Of a DNA stretch of 45,055 nt, positions 6,796 through 16,431 are shown one piece after another. The stretch comes from Bacteroidota bacterium (lineage in GTDB: Bacteria > Bacteroidota > Bacteroidia > Chitinophagales > Chitinophagaceae). The notes beneath the pieces are model-generated. The model was not told the origin of the DNA, ran no database searches, and worked only from the letters and a program-made list of their open reading frames with translations. The position numbers and the translations under genes were made by a program. Every line of letters starts with the position of its first letter. The first letter of the stretch is position 1. The stretch lies in the NCBI GenBank assembly GCA_030706605.1, contig JAUZOE010000035.1, positions 1 through 45,055 of the forward strand, in the 5' to 3' direction.

Positions 6796-7893
6796 ATGAG
6801 AAAAATACTATCCGGATTTATAATACTATTGACTGTTACCCTGGTGTCTTCCTGCAAAAAGAATGGAGAGTCACCTTCCACACCCGGCACAGGAACAGAC
6901 ACTCTTTATTTTCCTCCTGTTGCCGGCACCGACTGGCAAACCACTACCCCTGCTTCACTCGGTTGGAATGAAAGTGAACTCAACAATCTGTATTCTTATT
7001 TAGACAGCGAAAACACCAAAGCTTTTATCATACTTAAAAACGGGAAGATAGTAGTAGAAAAATATTTTGGCACTTTTACTACCGACAGCCTTTGGTACTG
7101 GGCATCGGCAGGCAAGACACTGACAGGCTTTTTAACAGGGATTGCTCAGGAAGATGGTTTGCTGAATATCAATGATGTTACCTCTAAATATTTGGGAACA
7201 GGCTGGACATCTGAAACGCCTGATAAAGAAAACCTGATTACCATAAAGAATCAATTAACCATGACCACCGGCCTGGATGATGGTGTGTCAGATGTTGATT
7301 GCACATTACCCGGCTGCCTGGTGTACAAGGCTGATGCAGGAACAAGATGGGCTTATCACACTGCTGCCTACACACTACTTTCTAATGTGATTGCCAACGC
7401 CAGCGGCGAATCATACAATACTTATTTTCAGCAAAAAATACGGAACCCGATTGGCATGAACGGATTATGGATACAAACCCCTAATTCCAACAATGTCTAT
7501 TATAGTAATGCAAGAAGTATGGCCAGGTTTGGCCTGCTGATGCTGAATAAAGGTAAATGGGATCAAACCCCGATATTAAGAGATACCAATTATTTTAACA
7601 GCCAGGTAAATACTTCTCAAAATATAAATAACAGTTATGGCTACCTGACATGGCTCAATGGCAAAAGCAGTTTTATGGTCCCCTCCTCCCAGATAGTATT
7701 CTCCGGGCATCTTATTCCCAATGCCCCGGCAGAGTTATATGCGGCGCTTGGTAAAAATGATCAGAAAATGTATGTGGTACCCTCACAAAAATTAGTTGTC
7801 ATCAGGATGGGCAATTCGGCTGGCGGATTTTCATTGGCGTTATCAGGTTTTGATAATGCACTTTGGGGTAAATTGAATACTATTATCAAATAG
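6796..7893 (+). CDS. Serine hydrolase of the beta-lactamase/penicillin-binding-protein fold, lipoprotein
   Basis: This 365-residue lipoprotein (lipobox ending at Cys20, LVSSC) belongs to the class C beta-lactamase-related serine hydrolases, which include esterases and D-amino-acid peptidases. The SxxK nucleophile motif is SAGK in WYWASAGKTLTGFLTG. The Tyr motif region is YHTAAYTLLSNVI, and the family pattern SARSMARFGLLMLNKGKW appears in a close form (NARSMARFGLLMLNKGKW). A Thr/Pro-rich linker of about 15 residues follows the lipid anchor. These proteins are commonly annotated as beta-lactamase but usually act on esters or peptides, and resistance should not be inferred. It is a single gene, divergent from the S10 peptidase, with a 234-bp gap that holds both promoters. 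Confidence 0.88.
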   Translation: MRKILSGFIILLTVTLVSSCKKNGESPSTPGTGTDTLYFPPVAGTDWQTTTPASLGWNESELNNLYSYLDSENTKAFIILKNGKIVVEKYFGTFTTDSLWYWASAGKTLTGFLTGIAQEDGLLNINDVTSKYLGTGWTSETPDKENLITIKNQLTMTTGLDDGVSDVDCTLPGCLVYKADAGTRWAYHTAAYTLLSNVIANASGESYNTYFQQKIRNPIGMNGLWIQTPNSNNVYYSNARSMARFGLLMLNKGKWDQTPILRDTNYFNSQVNTSQNINNSYGYLTWLNGKSSFMVPSSQIVFSGHLIPNAPAELYAALGKNDQKMYVVPSQKLVVIRMGNSAGGFSLALSGFDNALWGKLNTIIK

Positions 7894-7988
7894 CCTGCAT
7901 AAGACAAAATATTAATTTCCATCTAACAGTCTGCCAATAACGGAAAAGAGATTTTCGCCCCAAAAGCAATGAGTAACTATTTTTTGGG

Positions 7989-9155
7989 TTAAGGTTTTGG
8001 GATTGCCATAGAATCAAATAATTGCACAGGCCAAAGATTGATACGATCAAACCCTTCAGGAATCGTCTGTTTGAACTGGACATATGCCTGAACCTTTCCC
8101 TTTGTAGTGTAGCTGACCGCCTTGCCATCTTCCCCCGTTGTAAATACGCTATAGCCGGCCATGGTACAATCTTCCAGGTCAACATGTAATTTCCCTGTTG
8201 ATTTATGACCCTGTGTGCAAATGATGCCTGTTGCTTTACCCCCCATTTCCGGCTGAGTGAAGTTTAATACGATCATGCGGCAGCCAATAGCACGAACACG
8301 TGCACAATTACTCGCATAAGACATAGCCAAAGCATTATCAGGAGAAACCATCGTACATTCTTCCATAATTAAATGTGGGTATTCGGGCATCGTTTTTTCC
8401 CAGCCTCCTACCAGCACGGCAGATGCATCGCCAACCCAATCAAGTGCAAGAAAATAACTTCTCCGGAAAATGCTTGGTTCATCAGGACGAACAACCGGGT
8501 AGCAAATACCTCCACCAAAAGCCCGGCCAATACCAATACAATTATCAACAATCACCGTAAACCCTTCGCCGCTTTTATTGGTCAGGTCCCAAAAAAAACC
8601 AGCATCGCCACCAGAGGTGTACAAATTGCGAAGAATCCACCTGTCCCAACCGATACTGGAAAATGTTTGCTCAGTGTATTCAGGTCTCCACCCTTTAGAA
8701 GTAGAGCGAATGGTTCCCCACCAATCGTAGCTTTTAAATCCTTTCTGAGGATCACTCGCATCAATCACAATCCTGCCCGTTGCACCCGAACCCAAATGGC
8801 CGTCAAAATCGCCAATTAATAAATTATAAGACCCTTTTGCTCCTTTGTAAGCAGGATTCAAATTAGCCTCAACATAAGTATCCGGTCGAATAATGATGAT
8901 TTGCCCACCTTTATTATCAGTAACGGCCGACAATGCCGCCTGTATAGTATGATATGCCTTCTTCCAGCTACTGCCATCCGAATTATCTCCCAGTTTCGAC
9001 ACATAAATATGGATCCCTTTTCTGCCTGTATAATCAGGCGCAGAAGGATCTGTGCTGGTTGAGGAGAAAGCAAATAAATTTGGCAAAAAGGAAAGGCATA
9101 GCAGAAGAATAGCCAATACCCTGAACCTGATTTTTTGTAAACTAATTTTCATCAT
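7989..9155 (-). CDS. Secreted parallel beta-helix (pectate-lyase-like) protein
   Basis: This 388-residue exported protein has a signal peptide (about residues 1-30, ending NLFAFSS). The mature start is the common opening of bacterial beta-helix proteins: IHIYVSKLGDNSDGSSWKKA followed by YHTIQAALSAV and IIIIRPDTYVE. The remainder has short repeats rich in Gly, Asn and hydrophobic strands, compatible with a right-handed beta-helix, as in polysaccharide lyases and GH28-like enzymes. No lyase catalytic signature can be assigned by eye, so enzymatic activity is inference. The next gene upstream on the same strand, 149 bp away, is a GH43-like propeller, and the two may share a glycan substrate. Confidence 0.75.
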   Translation of the reverse strand: MMKISLQKIRFRVLAILLLCLSFLPNLFAFSSTSTDPSAPDYTGRKGIHIYVSKLGDNSDGSSWKKAYHTIQAALSAVTDNKGGQIIIIRPDTYVEANLNPAYKGAKGSYNLLIGDFDGHLGSGATGRIVIDASDPQKGFKSYDWWGTIRSTSKGWRPEYTEQTFSSIGWDRWILRNLYTSGGDAGFFWDLTNKSGEGFTVIVDNCIGIGRAFGGGICYPVVRPDEPSIFRRSYFLALDWVGDASAVLVGGWEKTMPEYPHLIMEECTMVSPDNALAMSYASNCARVRAIGCRMIVLNFTQPEMGGKATGIICTQGHKSTGKLHVDLEDCTMAGYSVFTTGEDGKAVSYTTKGKVQAYVQFKQTIPEGFDRINLWPVQLFDSMAIPKP

Positions 9156-9304
9156 TTTTTATCCTGGTTGGTTTTTGTGTAGAATTTTTCTTCCTTATAT
9201 GAATAAGAATTTCCTATGCAAAGTTTTCATCAAAAAACATCTTCTTCTTAGGTTAACTATTGCTTTCAATACAAATAACAAGATATTGAGAAATCCTGGC
9301 AGAG

Positions 9305-10273
9305 TTACTGTTGAGTAGAAAATTTTGTAAATGTCACTCCTTTTGGAAAATTATCTTCAAAAAATGTTTTCATCAAACCATTATACATTGCAACCCTTAT
9401 TGTACTCCAGGTTCGTTGATCACCGGTAGCATAATAAATATAAGTTCTCCCTTCATATTCTATGATATCCGCATCGGAGTTATTAATCCCTTCATCTTCT
9501 CCGGCTTCCAAAATGGGACTATAAGGACTTAATTCCCAATTAATCAAATTCTTCGACCTGGCCAGGTACGAGGTATAACCATTGTGTCCCTTCTCCTGGT
9601 CATGGCAATAAATAACATAGTAATACGGCTTAAAATATCGAATAGCCGGGCAAGCCGAAAATTCGTGATTCACGCCTGTAAAAACCAAGCCGGGAATTTT
9701 TTCCCATTTTGATAAATCATTGGAACGGGCAAACTTGAAACACCACTGAACAGGCTTATTCGATTCGTAAGCCATTAAGAAACCTTTGTCATCGCGACAT
9801 ACCGAAGAATTAAAAAGATGCTCATCGCCTTCAGGAAGTATTACCTTTTCGGTTTTCCAGTTTTTTAAATCACTGGTAACAAAACGATCAATCCCGCTTG
9901 ACTGCCATACTTTGCCGGATTCAGAAAAATCAAGAGCAAAAACATTCAATTCTGAATTATTCACATAAGCACTTACAAATGAATGGGCTAATCCGAATCG
10001 GGTTATTTCTTCCCCTGTTCGCAGGTCATCAATATATAAATATGAATTCTTTTCATCTACTTTGGACCCACCGGAAGGCCTGTAGTTCGCCACAAGCAGA
10101 AGATGTGAATTAAAAACAACAGGCGTATTTTCCATTGGTTCCCTAACCCCTCTCTCAAAAGCAAATGGTAGCTTAACAAGAACTGGCCGCTGAGATTTTT
10201 GAGCCTTAGTAGGTGCAGTGCAAAACAGCAGAAACAAGCCTACAAAAAAAATAGGCAGGATATTTTTTTTCAT
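9305..10273 (-). CDS. Secreted GH43-like five-bladed beta-propeller protein
   Basis: This 322-residue protein resembles the five-bladed propeller glycosidases (GH43/GH32/GH68/GH117 superfamily). It has blade strands such as RFVTSDLKNWKTEKVILPEG, FARSNDLSKWEKIPG and LARSKNLINWELSPYSPIL, the usual S-x-D/N-L-x-x-W signature. A late NNSDADIIEYEGRTYIYYATGD blade is typical. The start is placed at the Met beginning MKKNILPIFF (10273), because it opens a normal signal peptide ending KAQ. An in-frame start 72 bases upstream (10345) would add 24 residues in front of it. The catalytic acids cannot be fixed by eye. It is probably exported and works on oligosaccharides with its neighbours. Confidence 0.75.
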   Translation of the reverse strand: MKKNILPIFFVGLFLLFCTAPTKAQKSQRPVLVKLPFAFERGVREPMENTPVVFNSHLLLVANYRPSGGSKVDEKNSYLYIDDLRTGEEITRFGLAHSFVSAYVNNSELNVFALDFSESGKVWQSSGIDRFVTSDLKNWKTEKVILPEGDEHLFNSSVCRDDKGFLMAYESNKPVQWCFKFARSNDLSKWEKIPGLVFTGVNHEFSACPAIRYFKPYYYVIYCHDQEKGHNGYTSYLARSKNLINWELSPYSPILEAGEDEGINNSDADIIEYEGRTYIYYATGDQRTWSTIRVAMYNGLMKTFFEDNFPKGVTFTKFSTQQ

Positions 10274-10541
10274 ATTCAATATTAAACTCTTTTTTGTGCA
10301 TTCAGAAATCAATAATTGCCACTTATACCCTGAGATAAATTCCACTTATAAAATTAGCCATTATCATGAGGGAGTTACCAATTTTTATCAAGGATTTTCT
10401 TTTATTTAATCACTTTACAAGTGAGTAGATCATATTAAAAGCACTCATTTTAGCTTAAATAAATTAAATTTGAAGAAAATAAATCGGTGAATTGTTAAAG
10501 AGATTACTTTTATAAACGAATTCATTTAAAATTTTACTACG
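10274..10541. other. Divergent promoter region
   Basis: This 268-bp AT-rich gap lies between the GH43-like gene (minus) and the di-iron hydroxylase gene (plus). It contains the promoter-like element at 10465-10472. No small gene is supported. Confidence 0.5.
10465..10472 (+). promoter_or_regulatory. Candidate Bacteroidota -7 element TAAATTTG
   Basis: TAAATTTG matches the TAnnTTTG -7 consensus of the Bacteroidota housekeeping sigma factor and lies about 70 bp upstream of the gene at 10542. No clear TTTG is found at the -33 spacing, so the call is tentative. Confidence 0.35.
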
Positions 10542-11582
10542 ATGCTTGTAATACTGAATATTTTTTCCAGTGTGTATGATCAGTTGATTGGCTTTCTCGG
10601 TATCAGGCCGTTGATTAATATGTACCAATCGGGCGACTACAGTTCGCTAAAAACTTTACAAGGAATACAACATGCCATCGGGCCGGTTATTCCTTTTTTA
10701 TTGATCATTGAAATCATCCGTGCCGCTTTTATTAAAACCCTTCGTTTTGCTCATTACAAACTACAGTTTTTTTCATACGTATTCAATAGCTTTATAGGTA
10801 GGTTTATTTCTATTGCCGCTGTTGCATTTTGTATTGGGTATTTTGAGAAGTATTCCATCATCAATACCAAATTTACCTGGTACTGGCTCATTTACGGTTA
10901 TATAGTATGGGAATTTTCGCATTTTATTTATCATTTCCTGGCGCACAAAGTGAGGATTCTCTGGTGCCTGCATTCTACCCACCATGTTCCCGAAACCATG
11001 AACCTTTCTGTCTCCTACGCGCATTTTTTCCTGGAAGGTCCTTATGCAGATGTAATACGTACCTCTATCTGCATATTACTGGGAGTGAATCCTGCACTGC
11101 TATTTTTTATCATGTTCATTGATGGCACCTGGGGAGCATTTATTCATGTGGGGGAAAATATATTAAAAGATGCCCGTCTTGGATTTTTGAACAAGATTAT
11201 TTTAACCCCATCACACCACCGTGTTCACCATGCAAGGAACCCTTTGTACATGGATACCAATTATTGCAACCTGCTCAATATATGGGATAAAATTTTCGGT
11301 ACACTTGTGGATGAAAGAAAAGATATTCCTGTAGAATATGGTATCACCAGGAAAATGAACCCACTCAATTTCTGGGATGCTTATTTTGGGGAAATTGCAG
11401 TATTGGCCCGCGATGTAATAAAAGCACCGGGATTAAAAAATAAATTGCTCTATATCGTTATGCCGCCAGGCTGGAGCCATACGGGTGAACATAAAACTGC
11501 AAGGGTAGTAAGAGAAGCCTATTTAAAAGGCCAAACCGACAATAGTGAATCAGAAGGTAATCTTATAACTGATCCTGCTTAG
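10542..11582 (+). CDS. Membrane di-iron hydroxylase, sterol desaturase/fatty acid hydroxylase family
   Basis: This 346-residue integral membrane protein has the three His clusters that bind two irons: HFIYHFLAH (His127, 131, 135), HSTHH (His144, 147, 148) and SHHRVHH (His225, 226, 229, 230), plus His202. About four to six hydrophobic segments surround them. Members hydroxylate or desaturate lipids using O2, for example sterols, fatty acids, ceramides, carotenoids or sphingolipids. The substrate is unknown here; hydroxylation of a membrane lipid, such as a sphingolipid or ornithine lipid, is a plausible guess for this phylum. The hydrolase gene follows after 62 bp on the same strand, but the two are not obviously related in function. 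Confidence 0.9.
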   Translation: MLVILNIFSSVYDQLIGFLGIRPLINMYQSGDYSSLKTLQGIQHAIGPVIPFLLIIEIIRAAFIKTLRFAHYKLQFFSYVFNSFIGRFISIAAVAFCIGYFEKYSIINTKFTWYWLIYGYIVWEFSHFIYHFLAHKVRILWCLHSTHHVPETMNLSVSYAHFFLEGPYADVIRTSICILLGVNPALLFFIMFIDGTWGAFIHVGENILKDARLGFLNKIILTPSHHRVHHARNPLYMDTNYCNLLNIWDKIFGTLVDERKDIPVEYGITRKMNPLNFWDAYFGEIAVLARDVIKAPGLKNKLLYIVMPPGWSHTGEHKTARVVREAYLKGQTDNSESEGNLITDPA

Positions 11583-11644
11583 CATAAATCATGTTATGCA
11601 TATCGAGTACTCTTTTTTCTGAATAAAATTAAACCCTGATAAAG

Positions 11645-12550
11645 TTGAGATGCATTTTTATTTTACTGGTATGCTTTTTATTTGAACCAGTTATTAGCCA
11701 TGCGCAGAAAGCAATTCCATTGTACCCGTCGGGAATACCAAATGCAAGAACCTATCCTGATAAAGAACATAGCAACTTAACACATGATGCCATTTTTAAT
11801 GTTTCAAAACCTGAACTATTTGTTTATTTACTCCCGGCCTCCATTGCTGCCAGTAGTGCTGTAATTATATGTCCTGGTGGAGGCTATGGTGGCCTGGTGA
11901 TTGACAGGGAAGGATATGATATAGCCCGTAGGTTTGTCAAGGCAGGGATAGCAGCTTTCGTATTAAAATACAGGCTGCCAAGTGATTCTACAATGATTGA
12001 TAAATCTATAGGACCTCTACAAGATGCCCAACAGGCAATAAAAACAGTAAGACAACATGCGGCAGAATGGAATATTAATGCAAACCAAATAGGGATCATG
12101 GGCTTTTCTGCCGGTGGTCACCTGGCATCAACTGCAGGAACACATTTTGATCAGTCATATATTACCAATAAGGATGGTATTAGCCTCAGACCCGATTTTA
12201 TGATACTGATTTATCCTGTCATCAGCATGAAAGATAACATTACTCATAAAGGAACCAGGAATAATCTTTTGGGTAATAACCCTTCGATCAGCCAGCTTAA
12301 TTATTTTTCCAACGAAACAAGAGTAAACAGTCAAACACCGCCAACTTTCCTTGCCGCAGCCAGTGACGATAGTTTAGTCCCTGTGAATAACAGTATTGAT
12401 TTCTATGAGGCCTTGCTGAAAAATAAAATTGCTGCCTCTATGCATATTTATGCTAAGGGTGGTCATGGATTTCTAAAATTACCTCCCCGGGATCTATGGA
12501 TGAATGAACTAAAATACTGGATGAAAAATAATGGATGGATTAAAGAATAA
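11645..12550 (+). CDS. Secreted alpha/beta-hydrolase (BD-FAE/acetylxylan-esterase-like), non-ATG start
   Basis: This 301-residue hydrolase is close in sequence to the one at 30802-31722. The triad is Ser155 in GFSAGG, Asp241 or Asp242 in SDDSLVP, and His274 in GGHGF; the oxyanion loop is ICPGGGYGGL. Members release acyl groups from plant or microbial polysaccharides. The signal peptide (ending SHAQ) starts at TTG 11645, as no in-frame ATG lies between the upstream stop at 11630 and the leader. The upstream codons read ATA-AAG-TTG (11639-11647), so an ATA would give MKLRCIFILL, very like the paralog's MKKLSIFILL. The start may be a mutated ATG. The nearby ATG at 11650 is out of frame. Confidence 0.85.
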   Translation: MRCIFILLVCFLFEPVISHAQKAIPLYPSGIPNARTYPDKEHSNLTHDAIFNVSKPELFVYLLPASIAASSAVIICPGGGYGGLVIDREGYDIARRFVKAGIAAFVLKYRLPSDSTMIDKSIGPLQDAQQAIKTVRQHAAEWNINANQIGIMGFSAGGHLASTAGTHFDQSYITNKDGISLRPDFMILIYPVISMKDNITHKGTRNNLLGNNPSISQLNYFSNETRVNSQTPPTFLAAASDDSLVPVNNSIDFYEALLKNKIAASMHIYAKGGHGFLKLPPRDLWMNELKYWMKNNGWIKE

Positions 12551-12629
12551 AGCCTGCTATAGCTAAAGGTAATCTAATCAGGATGTCAAATTAATTCTAT
12601 TACTTTTATAGTGTATCCCTTTATGTTAT

Positions 12630-14111
12630 CTACGGATTCAAAACCGGCAATTTTAATTCTTTTCGTAGACGTGCAATGGCCCAACACCACCAGGTACATT
12701 GTTCTCCATTCCCAAAATCAACTTTTTTCCACTCTCCATCTTTAAGTGTAATCCCTTCCATATAAATATTATTATCAGAATGATATTTATTTAAAAATTT
12801 ACACCACCCTAAAATTTTATCATATTGACCATGCTGGCGGCAATATTCAATATCCCACCCCATGGCCTTTCCTATGACTCCATAAGTAATGTTACCTTTT
12901 TCATCATACTCAGAAGTAGTGAACCTGATATTTTTGTCCAATGGATCTTGTATATAAAGTTTTTGTTTCAGTAAGTCAATAGTATTTCTCAGAACTTGCT
13001 TATCAAGAGCTTCCCATTGAGCAGCAACCGGAGCATAACATAACCATCCCATACCAGTAAATTCTTTTCCAAAATCTCCATTTGGCAACCGCATCTCAAG
13101 GTACACTTTTTTCCCATCAACTATTCTTGTCATGTTACGGTCAATACCTACTTTCAGAAGACCTATTCTTTCGGATAAAAAATTATAAAATTCTTTATCC
13201 CCTCTTTCATTGGCTAATTTCATCATCGCTTCTCCTGCTGCGCCCACCACACTTTGTGTCATGATGTCGAATACAGACCAATAACGACCTTCACGACTGT
13301 GTTCTAAAGCACTGTTGAAAACAATTTTAAGACCTGTTGTTGACCACACCGAACGCTCAGGATGAAACACATATGGAACTTTGTCAATTCCTTTAGATTC
13401 ATACCCCTTTGAAAAATAAAAATAAGGTTGCTCCAAAAAACTATGCATTTCTTTTTTCATCATCCCGTAATAAGTATTCTCAAATTTATTTTGTCTTGTT
13501 GCAAGGCAAAAACGTGCATAAGCCATAACAAAAAAAGCCCGCCCATCTACCTGGTCTGTAATATCTAATCCTTGCTCAAATTTCCCGTTTGGTAATTTTT
13601 TATAAGGGCCTATCACATGAGGAACTTTTGATAAATTATTTCTTTTCATTGTTTCCAATACAAATGAAAGAGTCGATTGTGCATGGGCATAATCGTGAGT
13701 TTCTAAAAATAAAGAAACCAGTCCTCCAATGGTTCTCGGAAATTCTCCCGGATATGCTCCTGTAAGCGATTCGGGAAAATACCCATCCGGTTTTATTCTC
13801 GATATAATAGATTTATACGTTGCATTGTAAATCCGGCCTATTGTTCCGTGCGCTAATTCAGAAACAATCTCTTTTTTTAATTCTATAGAATCCAACTTAC
13901 TTGTATCCGTTATCGTCTCTACCTGAATGTTAGTAACCAGTGATTTTCCAGACCAATAAACATTTTTGTTATTGAGCAAAGCTTTATAACCTCCCGGCAT
14001 CCGCATAAGATTAATAAAAGAATTAAACCGAGAGTCACATCTAGCCTGAACAGTAAAACCAATTATCAAGGCAATTGTTATACAGATCGAGAGGAATATA
14101 TTTTTAATCAA
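12630..14111 (-). CDS. Secreted protein of probable six-hairpin (alpha/alpha) glycosidase-like fold, function unknown
   Basis: This 493-residue exported protein has a signal peptide of about 24 residues (ending QARCDS). The body is mostly helical with evenly spaced aromatic and Gly-rich turns, for example GYFPESLTGAYPGEFPRTIGGLVSLFLET, then ITDQVDGRAFFVMAYARFCLATRQ and GMGWLCYAPVAAQWEAL. This spacing suggests the six-hairpin barrel of glucoamylase-, GH88/105- or linalool-dehydratase-like proteins, but no family motif is decisive. The C-terminal CTWWCWAIARLRKEL is distinctive. It converges with the esterase at 11645, which suggests a carbohydrate role. Treat the fold call as inference. Confidence 0.6.
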   Translation of the reverse strand: MIKNIFLSICITIALIIGFTVQARCDSRFNSFINLMRMPGGYKALLNNKNVYWSGKSLVTNIQVETITDTSKLDSIELKKEIVSELAHGTIGRIYNATYKSIISRIKPDGYFPESLTGAYPGEFPRTIGGLVSLFLETHDYAHAQSTLSFVLETMKRNNLSKVPHVIGPYKKLPNGKFEQGLDITDQVDGRAFFVMAYARFCLATRQNKFENTYYGMMKKEMHSFLEQPYFYFSKGYESKGIDKVPYVFHPERSVWSTTGLKIVFNSALEHSREGRYWSVFDIMTQSVVGAAGEAMMKLANERGDKEFYNFLSERIGLLKVGIDRNMTRIVDGKKVYLEMRLPNGDFGKEFTGMGWLCYAPVAAQWEALDKQVLRNTIDLLKQKLYIQDPLDKNIRFTTSEYDEKGNITYGVIGKAMGWDIEYCRQHGQYDKILGWCKFLNKYHSDNNIYMEGITLKDGEWKKVDFGNGEQCTWWCWAIARLRKELKLPVLNP

Positions 14112-14257
14112 TGCAAAAAGTTATTTTATAAACAAATATAATCGGAATATCATTACACGTATTTTAAAATAAATTATGATGGCAACAACAGTTCTCAACA
14201 AATCAGATAACCTGAATGAACCTTTTTTAGATCGGAAATATTCCTGAAAAAATAATA

Positions 14258-14752
14258 TCATTCACATAAATGAATGGTTTCCGCAGACTCAGTACTGAAC
14301 TGTATTTTACTTACCTTAGAAGCTTTATTATAATAAAGAATTAATATTCCATAAGCCGTTCTAAAGGCCTCCCAGTCTGCCTCTTTTATTATAGGCGCTC
14401 CCAACCATTTAAATATTCCATTGCGAGGTGCTCCCATTAGGGGAATGCTAAGCTTTCCTTTAAAAGCAGGGCCTATTTCTATATAATGGTGGGTGGTATA
14501 GAAATATACATCTTTGTCTTTATAAAACACACCACCGCCACACGGAGCAGAAGTGCCTTCCTCTTCAAAACCGGCAAAGCAGGGTAAATTAAGTTTGATC
14601 TGGCCAACGGTGGAAGTAGGTAATATCGAACCATTTACTATGCCATCCAAAATGTCAATATCAAAATCAGGGCACTTGACAGTTGTTTTTAACTGAGCAG
14701 ATGCAACAGCACATAATAAAATGGCAACAAGGGACACAATAGTTTTTTTCAT
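14258..14752 (-). CDS. Small secreted protein, function unknown
   Basis: This 164-residue protein has a clear signal peptide (MKKTIVSLVAILLCAVASAQ) and a predominantly beta mature chain. Cys26 in TVKCPDFDI, Cys59 in NLPCFAGFEEEG, Cys71 in APCGGG and the near-terminal Cys163 could form two disulfides. I do not recognise the family. It lies downstream of the sugar porter on the same strand, with a 326-bp gap, so probably has its own promoter. Confidence 0.7.
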   Translation of the reverse strand: MKKTIVSLVAILLCAVASAQLKTTVKCPDFDIDILDGIVNGSILPTSTVGQIKLNLPCFAGFEEEGTSAPCGGGVFYKDKDVYFYTTHHYIEIGPAFKGKLSIPLMGAPRNGIFKWLGAPIIKEADWEAFRTAYGILILYYNKASKVSKIQFSTESAETIHLCE

Positions 14753-15078
14753 AGGGATCTATTTTAATTTACAGATTTCTCTAAATGAGAATTATCGCCT
14801 TTATCATGCAAAATCCTTGCTAAACTTTTACCGGGATGTCTTTTTCTCAAAAAATACTATAGATATGATGGATACTCCATTACAATAAACCTTGCCTTTG
14901 CAAGTACAGAAGTAAAGAATTTAAAAACCCAACCAAATAAGATAGCACTTACGAACTGGAATTAGAGAAAAGAAAATAAGATCTTTTCAGACGTATGATC
15001 GGATATCAATCACAATTATAAGGCCTTATTTCGGTATCGTTCAATTCAAAAAGGCAGTTTCGAATATTCAAAATTTTC
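14753..15078. other. 326-bp intergenic region
   Basis: The stretch lies between the transporter's stop and the small secreted protein. It is AT-rich with no ORF, hairpin or repeat that I can defend. It should hold the promoter for the gene at 14752. Confidence 0.45.
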
Positions 15079-16431
15079 TCATTCATGTATCAGTTTCTTT
15101 TCAAGTTCTTCCAATGATACGCCTCTTGTTTCAGGAACTTTTGTAAGCACCCATATTAATTGCAACACCATCATAAAAGCAAAGAAGGCAAATATGGGCC
15201 ATGGGTTATCACAGAATATGCCATCATCTTTGTCTAAAAAAACAGGAGTAATTAATGTAATGAAAGCCGCAAATATCCAGTGTACACTGGCGCCAAACGA
15301 TTGTCCCAGGCCACGAATATTATTGGGAAATATTTCGGAAATAAAAACCCAGATAACGGCACCCTGCCCAATGGAATGTGATGCAATAAAAAAAAGCAAA
15401 GAGCAAAGTAAGAATACCGGATCGGCATGCGTTCTAAAACACCATGCTACTATTGTAAGACTTATAATATACCCGATTGAACCAATGAGAAGTAATTGTT
15501 TTCTTCCGATGCGATCAATTAAATACAGGCCCACAAAAGTGAACAATAAATTAGTAGCACCAATGGCTACCGAATTGAATAAAGAATCTTTTGCGGCAAG
15601 CCCGGCACTTTGCAATATTTCAGGCGCATAATATAGTATAAAGTTGATGCCCGACCATTGGTTAAAGAACGCCACAAAAAATGCTAGCCATAAAACCGCT
15701 TTATATTTTTTACTGAAAAATTTTTGCTTAACGTCACCGGCTTTAATCGTATTATTTGCAGTAATGATATTATTCATTTCTTCATCCACATCTTCCACGC
15801 CTATTAGTTTAAGAATTGACTTAGCTTTTGGCAAATCATTTTTAACCGAAATGAGCCAGCGTGGACTCTCCGGAACTGAGAATACCATGATCGTGTAAAC
15901 CAGTGCAGGAATGGCCATTACACCAAGCATCCATCTCCAGTCATTGGCACCATCAAAACCTTTTAAAAGATAATTTGAAAAAAATGCGATCAGTATCCCA
16001 AACACAATATTAAATTGATATAGCCCTACCAAACGACCTCTTGTTTTAGCAGTAGATATTTCTGAAATATAAGTAGGCGCTGCAACAGAAGATATACCAA
16101 TGCCAAGCCCGCCAATAAAACGAAAGAAGGAAAAAATATAAGGGCCGGATGCTATAGCCGAGCCAATTGCAGAAACGCTAAAAAAAATGCCAACCCAAAG
16201 CAATATTTTTTTTCTCCCGTATTTTTCTGTGGGAGCTCCACCAAACATGGCTCCAATAACGGTCCCCCACAATGCCATTGACATAATGAAGAAACCATGA
16301 AACAGCGGAGTTGTATGCCAGAGTTCTTTAATAGGAAGGTTGGCACCAGAAATCACTACGGTATCAAACCCAAAAATAAATCCGGCCAGGGCGGCGACTA
16401 CCGACCAGAGAAGCAGTTTATTATTATTCAT
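15079..16431 (-). CDS. Sugar porter, major facilitator superfamily (XylE/GalP-like)
   Basis: This 450-residue inner-membrane protein has 12 predicted hydrophobic segments and sugar-porter signatures: GFIFGFDTVVISGA in helix 1, EKYGRKK between helices 2 and 3, RFIGGLGIGISSVAAPTYISE, PESPRWLI before the central loop, QWSGINFILYYAPEI in helix 7, DRIGRKQLL and the C-terminal PETRGVSLEELE. These are the hallmarks of proton-coupled hexose/pentose symporters. It probably imports a monosaccharide released by the neighbouring enzymes; which sugar is unknown. It is a single gene with no adjacent kinase or isomerase. Confidence 0.95.
   Translation of the reverse strand: MNNNKLLLWSVVAALAGFIFGFDTVVISGANLPIKELWHTTPLFHGFFIMSMALWGTVIGAMFGGAPTEKYGRKKILLWVGIFFSVSAIGSAIASGPYIFSFFRFIGGLGIGISSVAAPTYISEISTAKTRGRLVGLYQFNIVFGILIAFFSNYLLKGFDGANDWRWMLGVMAIPALVYTIMVFSVPESPRWLISVKNDLPKAKSILKLIGVEDVDEEMNNIITANNTIKAGDVKQKFFSKKYKAVLWLAFFVAFFNQWSGINFILYYAPEILQSAGLAAKDSLFNSVAIGATNLLFTFVGLYLIDRIGRKQLLLIGSIGYIISLTIVAWCFRTHADPVFLLCSLLFFIASHSIGQGAVIWVFISEIFPNNIRGLGQSFGASVHWIFAAFITLITPVFLDKDDGIFCDNPWPIFAFFAFMMVLQLIWVLTKVPETRGVSLEELEKKLIHE

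Noticed and set aside
6796-7893. The beta-lactamase-fold protein as an antibiotic resistance gene.
   Set aside because: It has the SxxK motif but lacks the full class C signature order, carries a lipoprotein anchor, and belongs to the broad serine hydrolase group.
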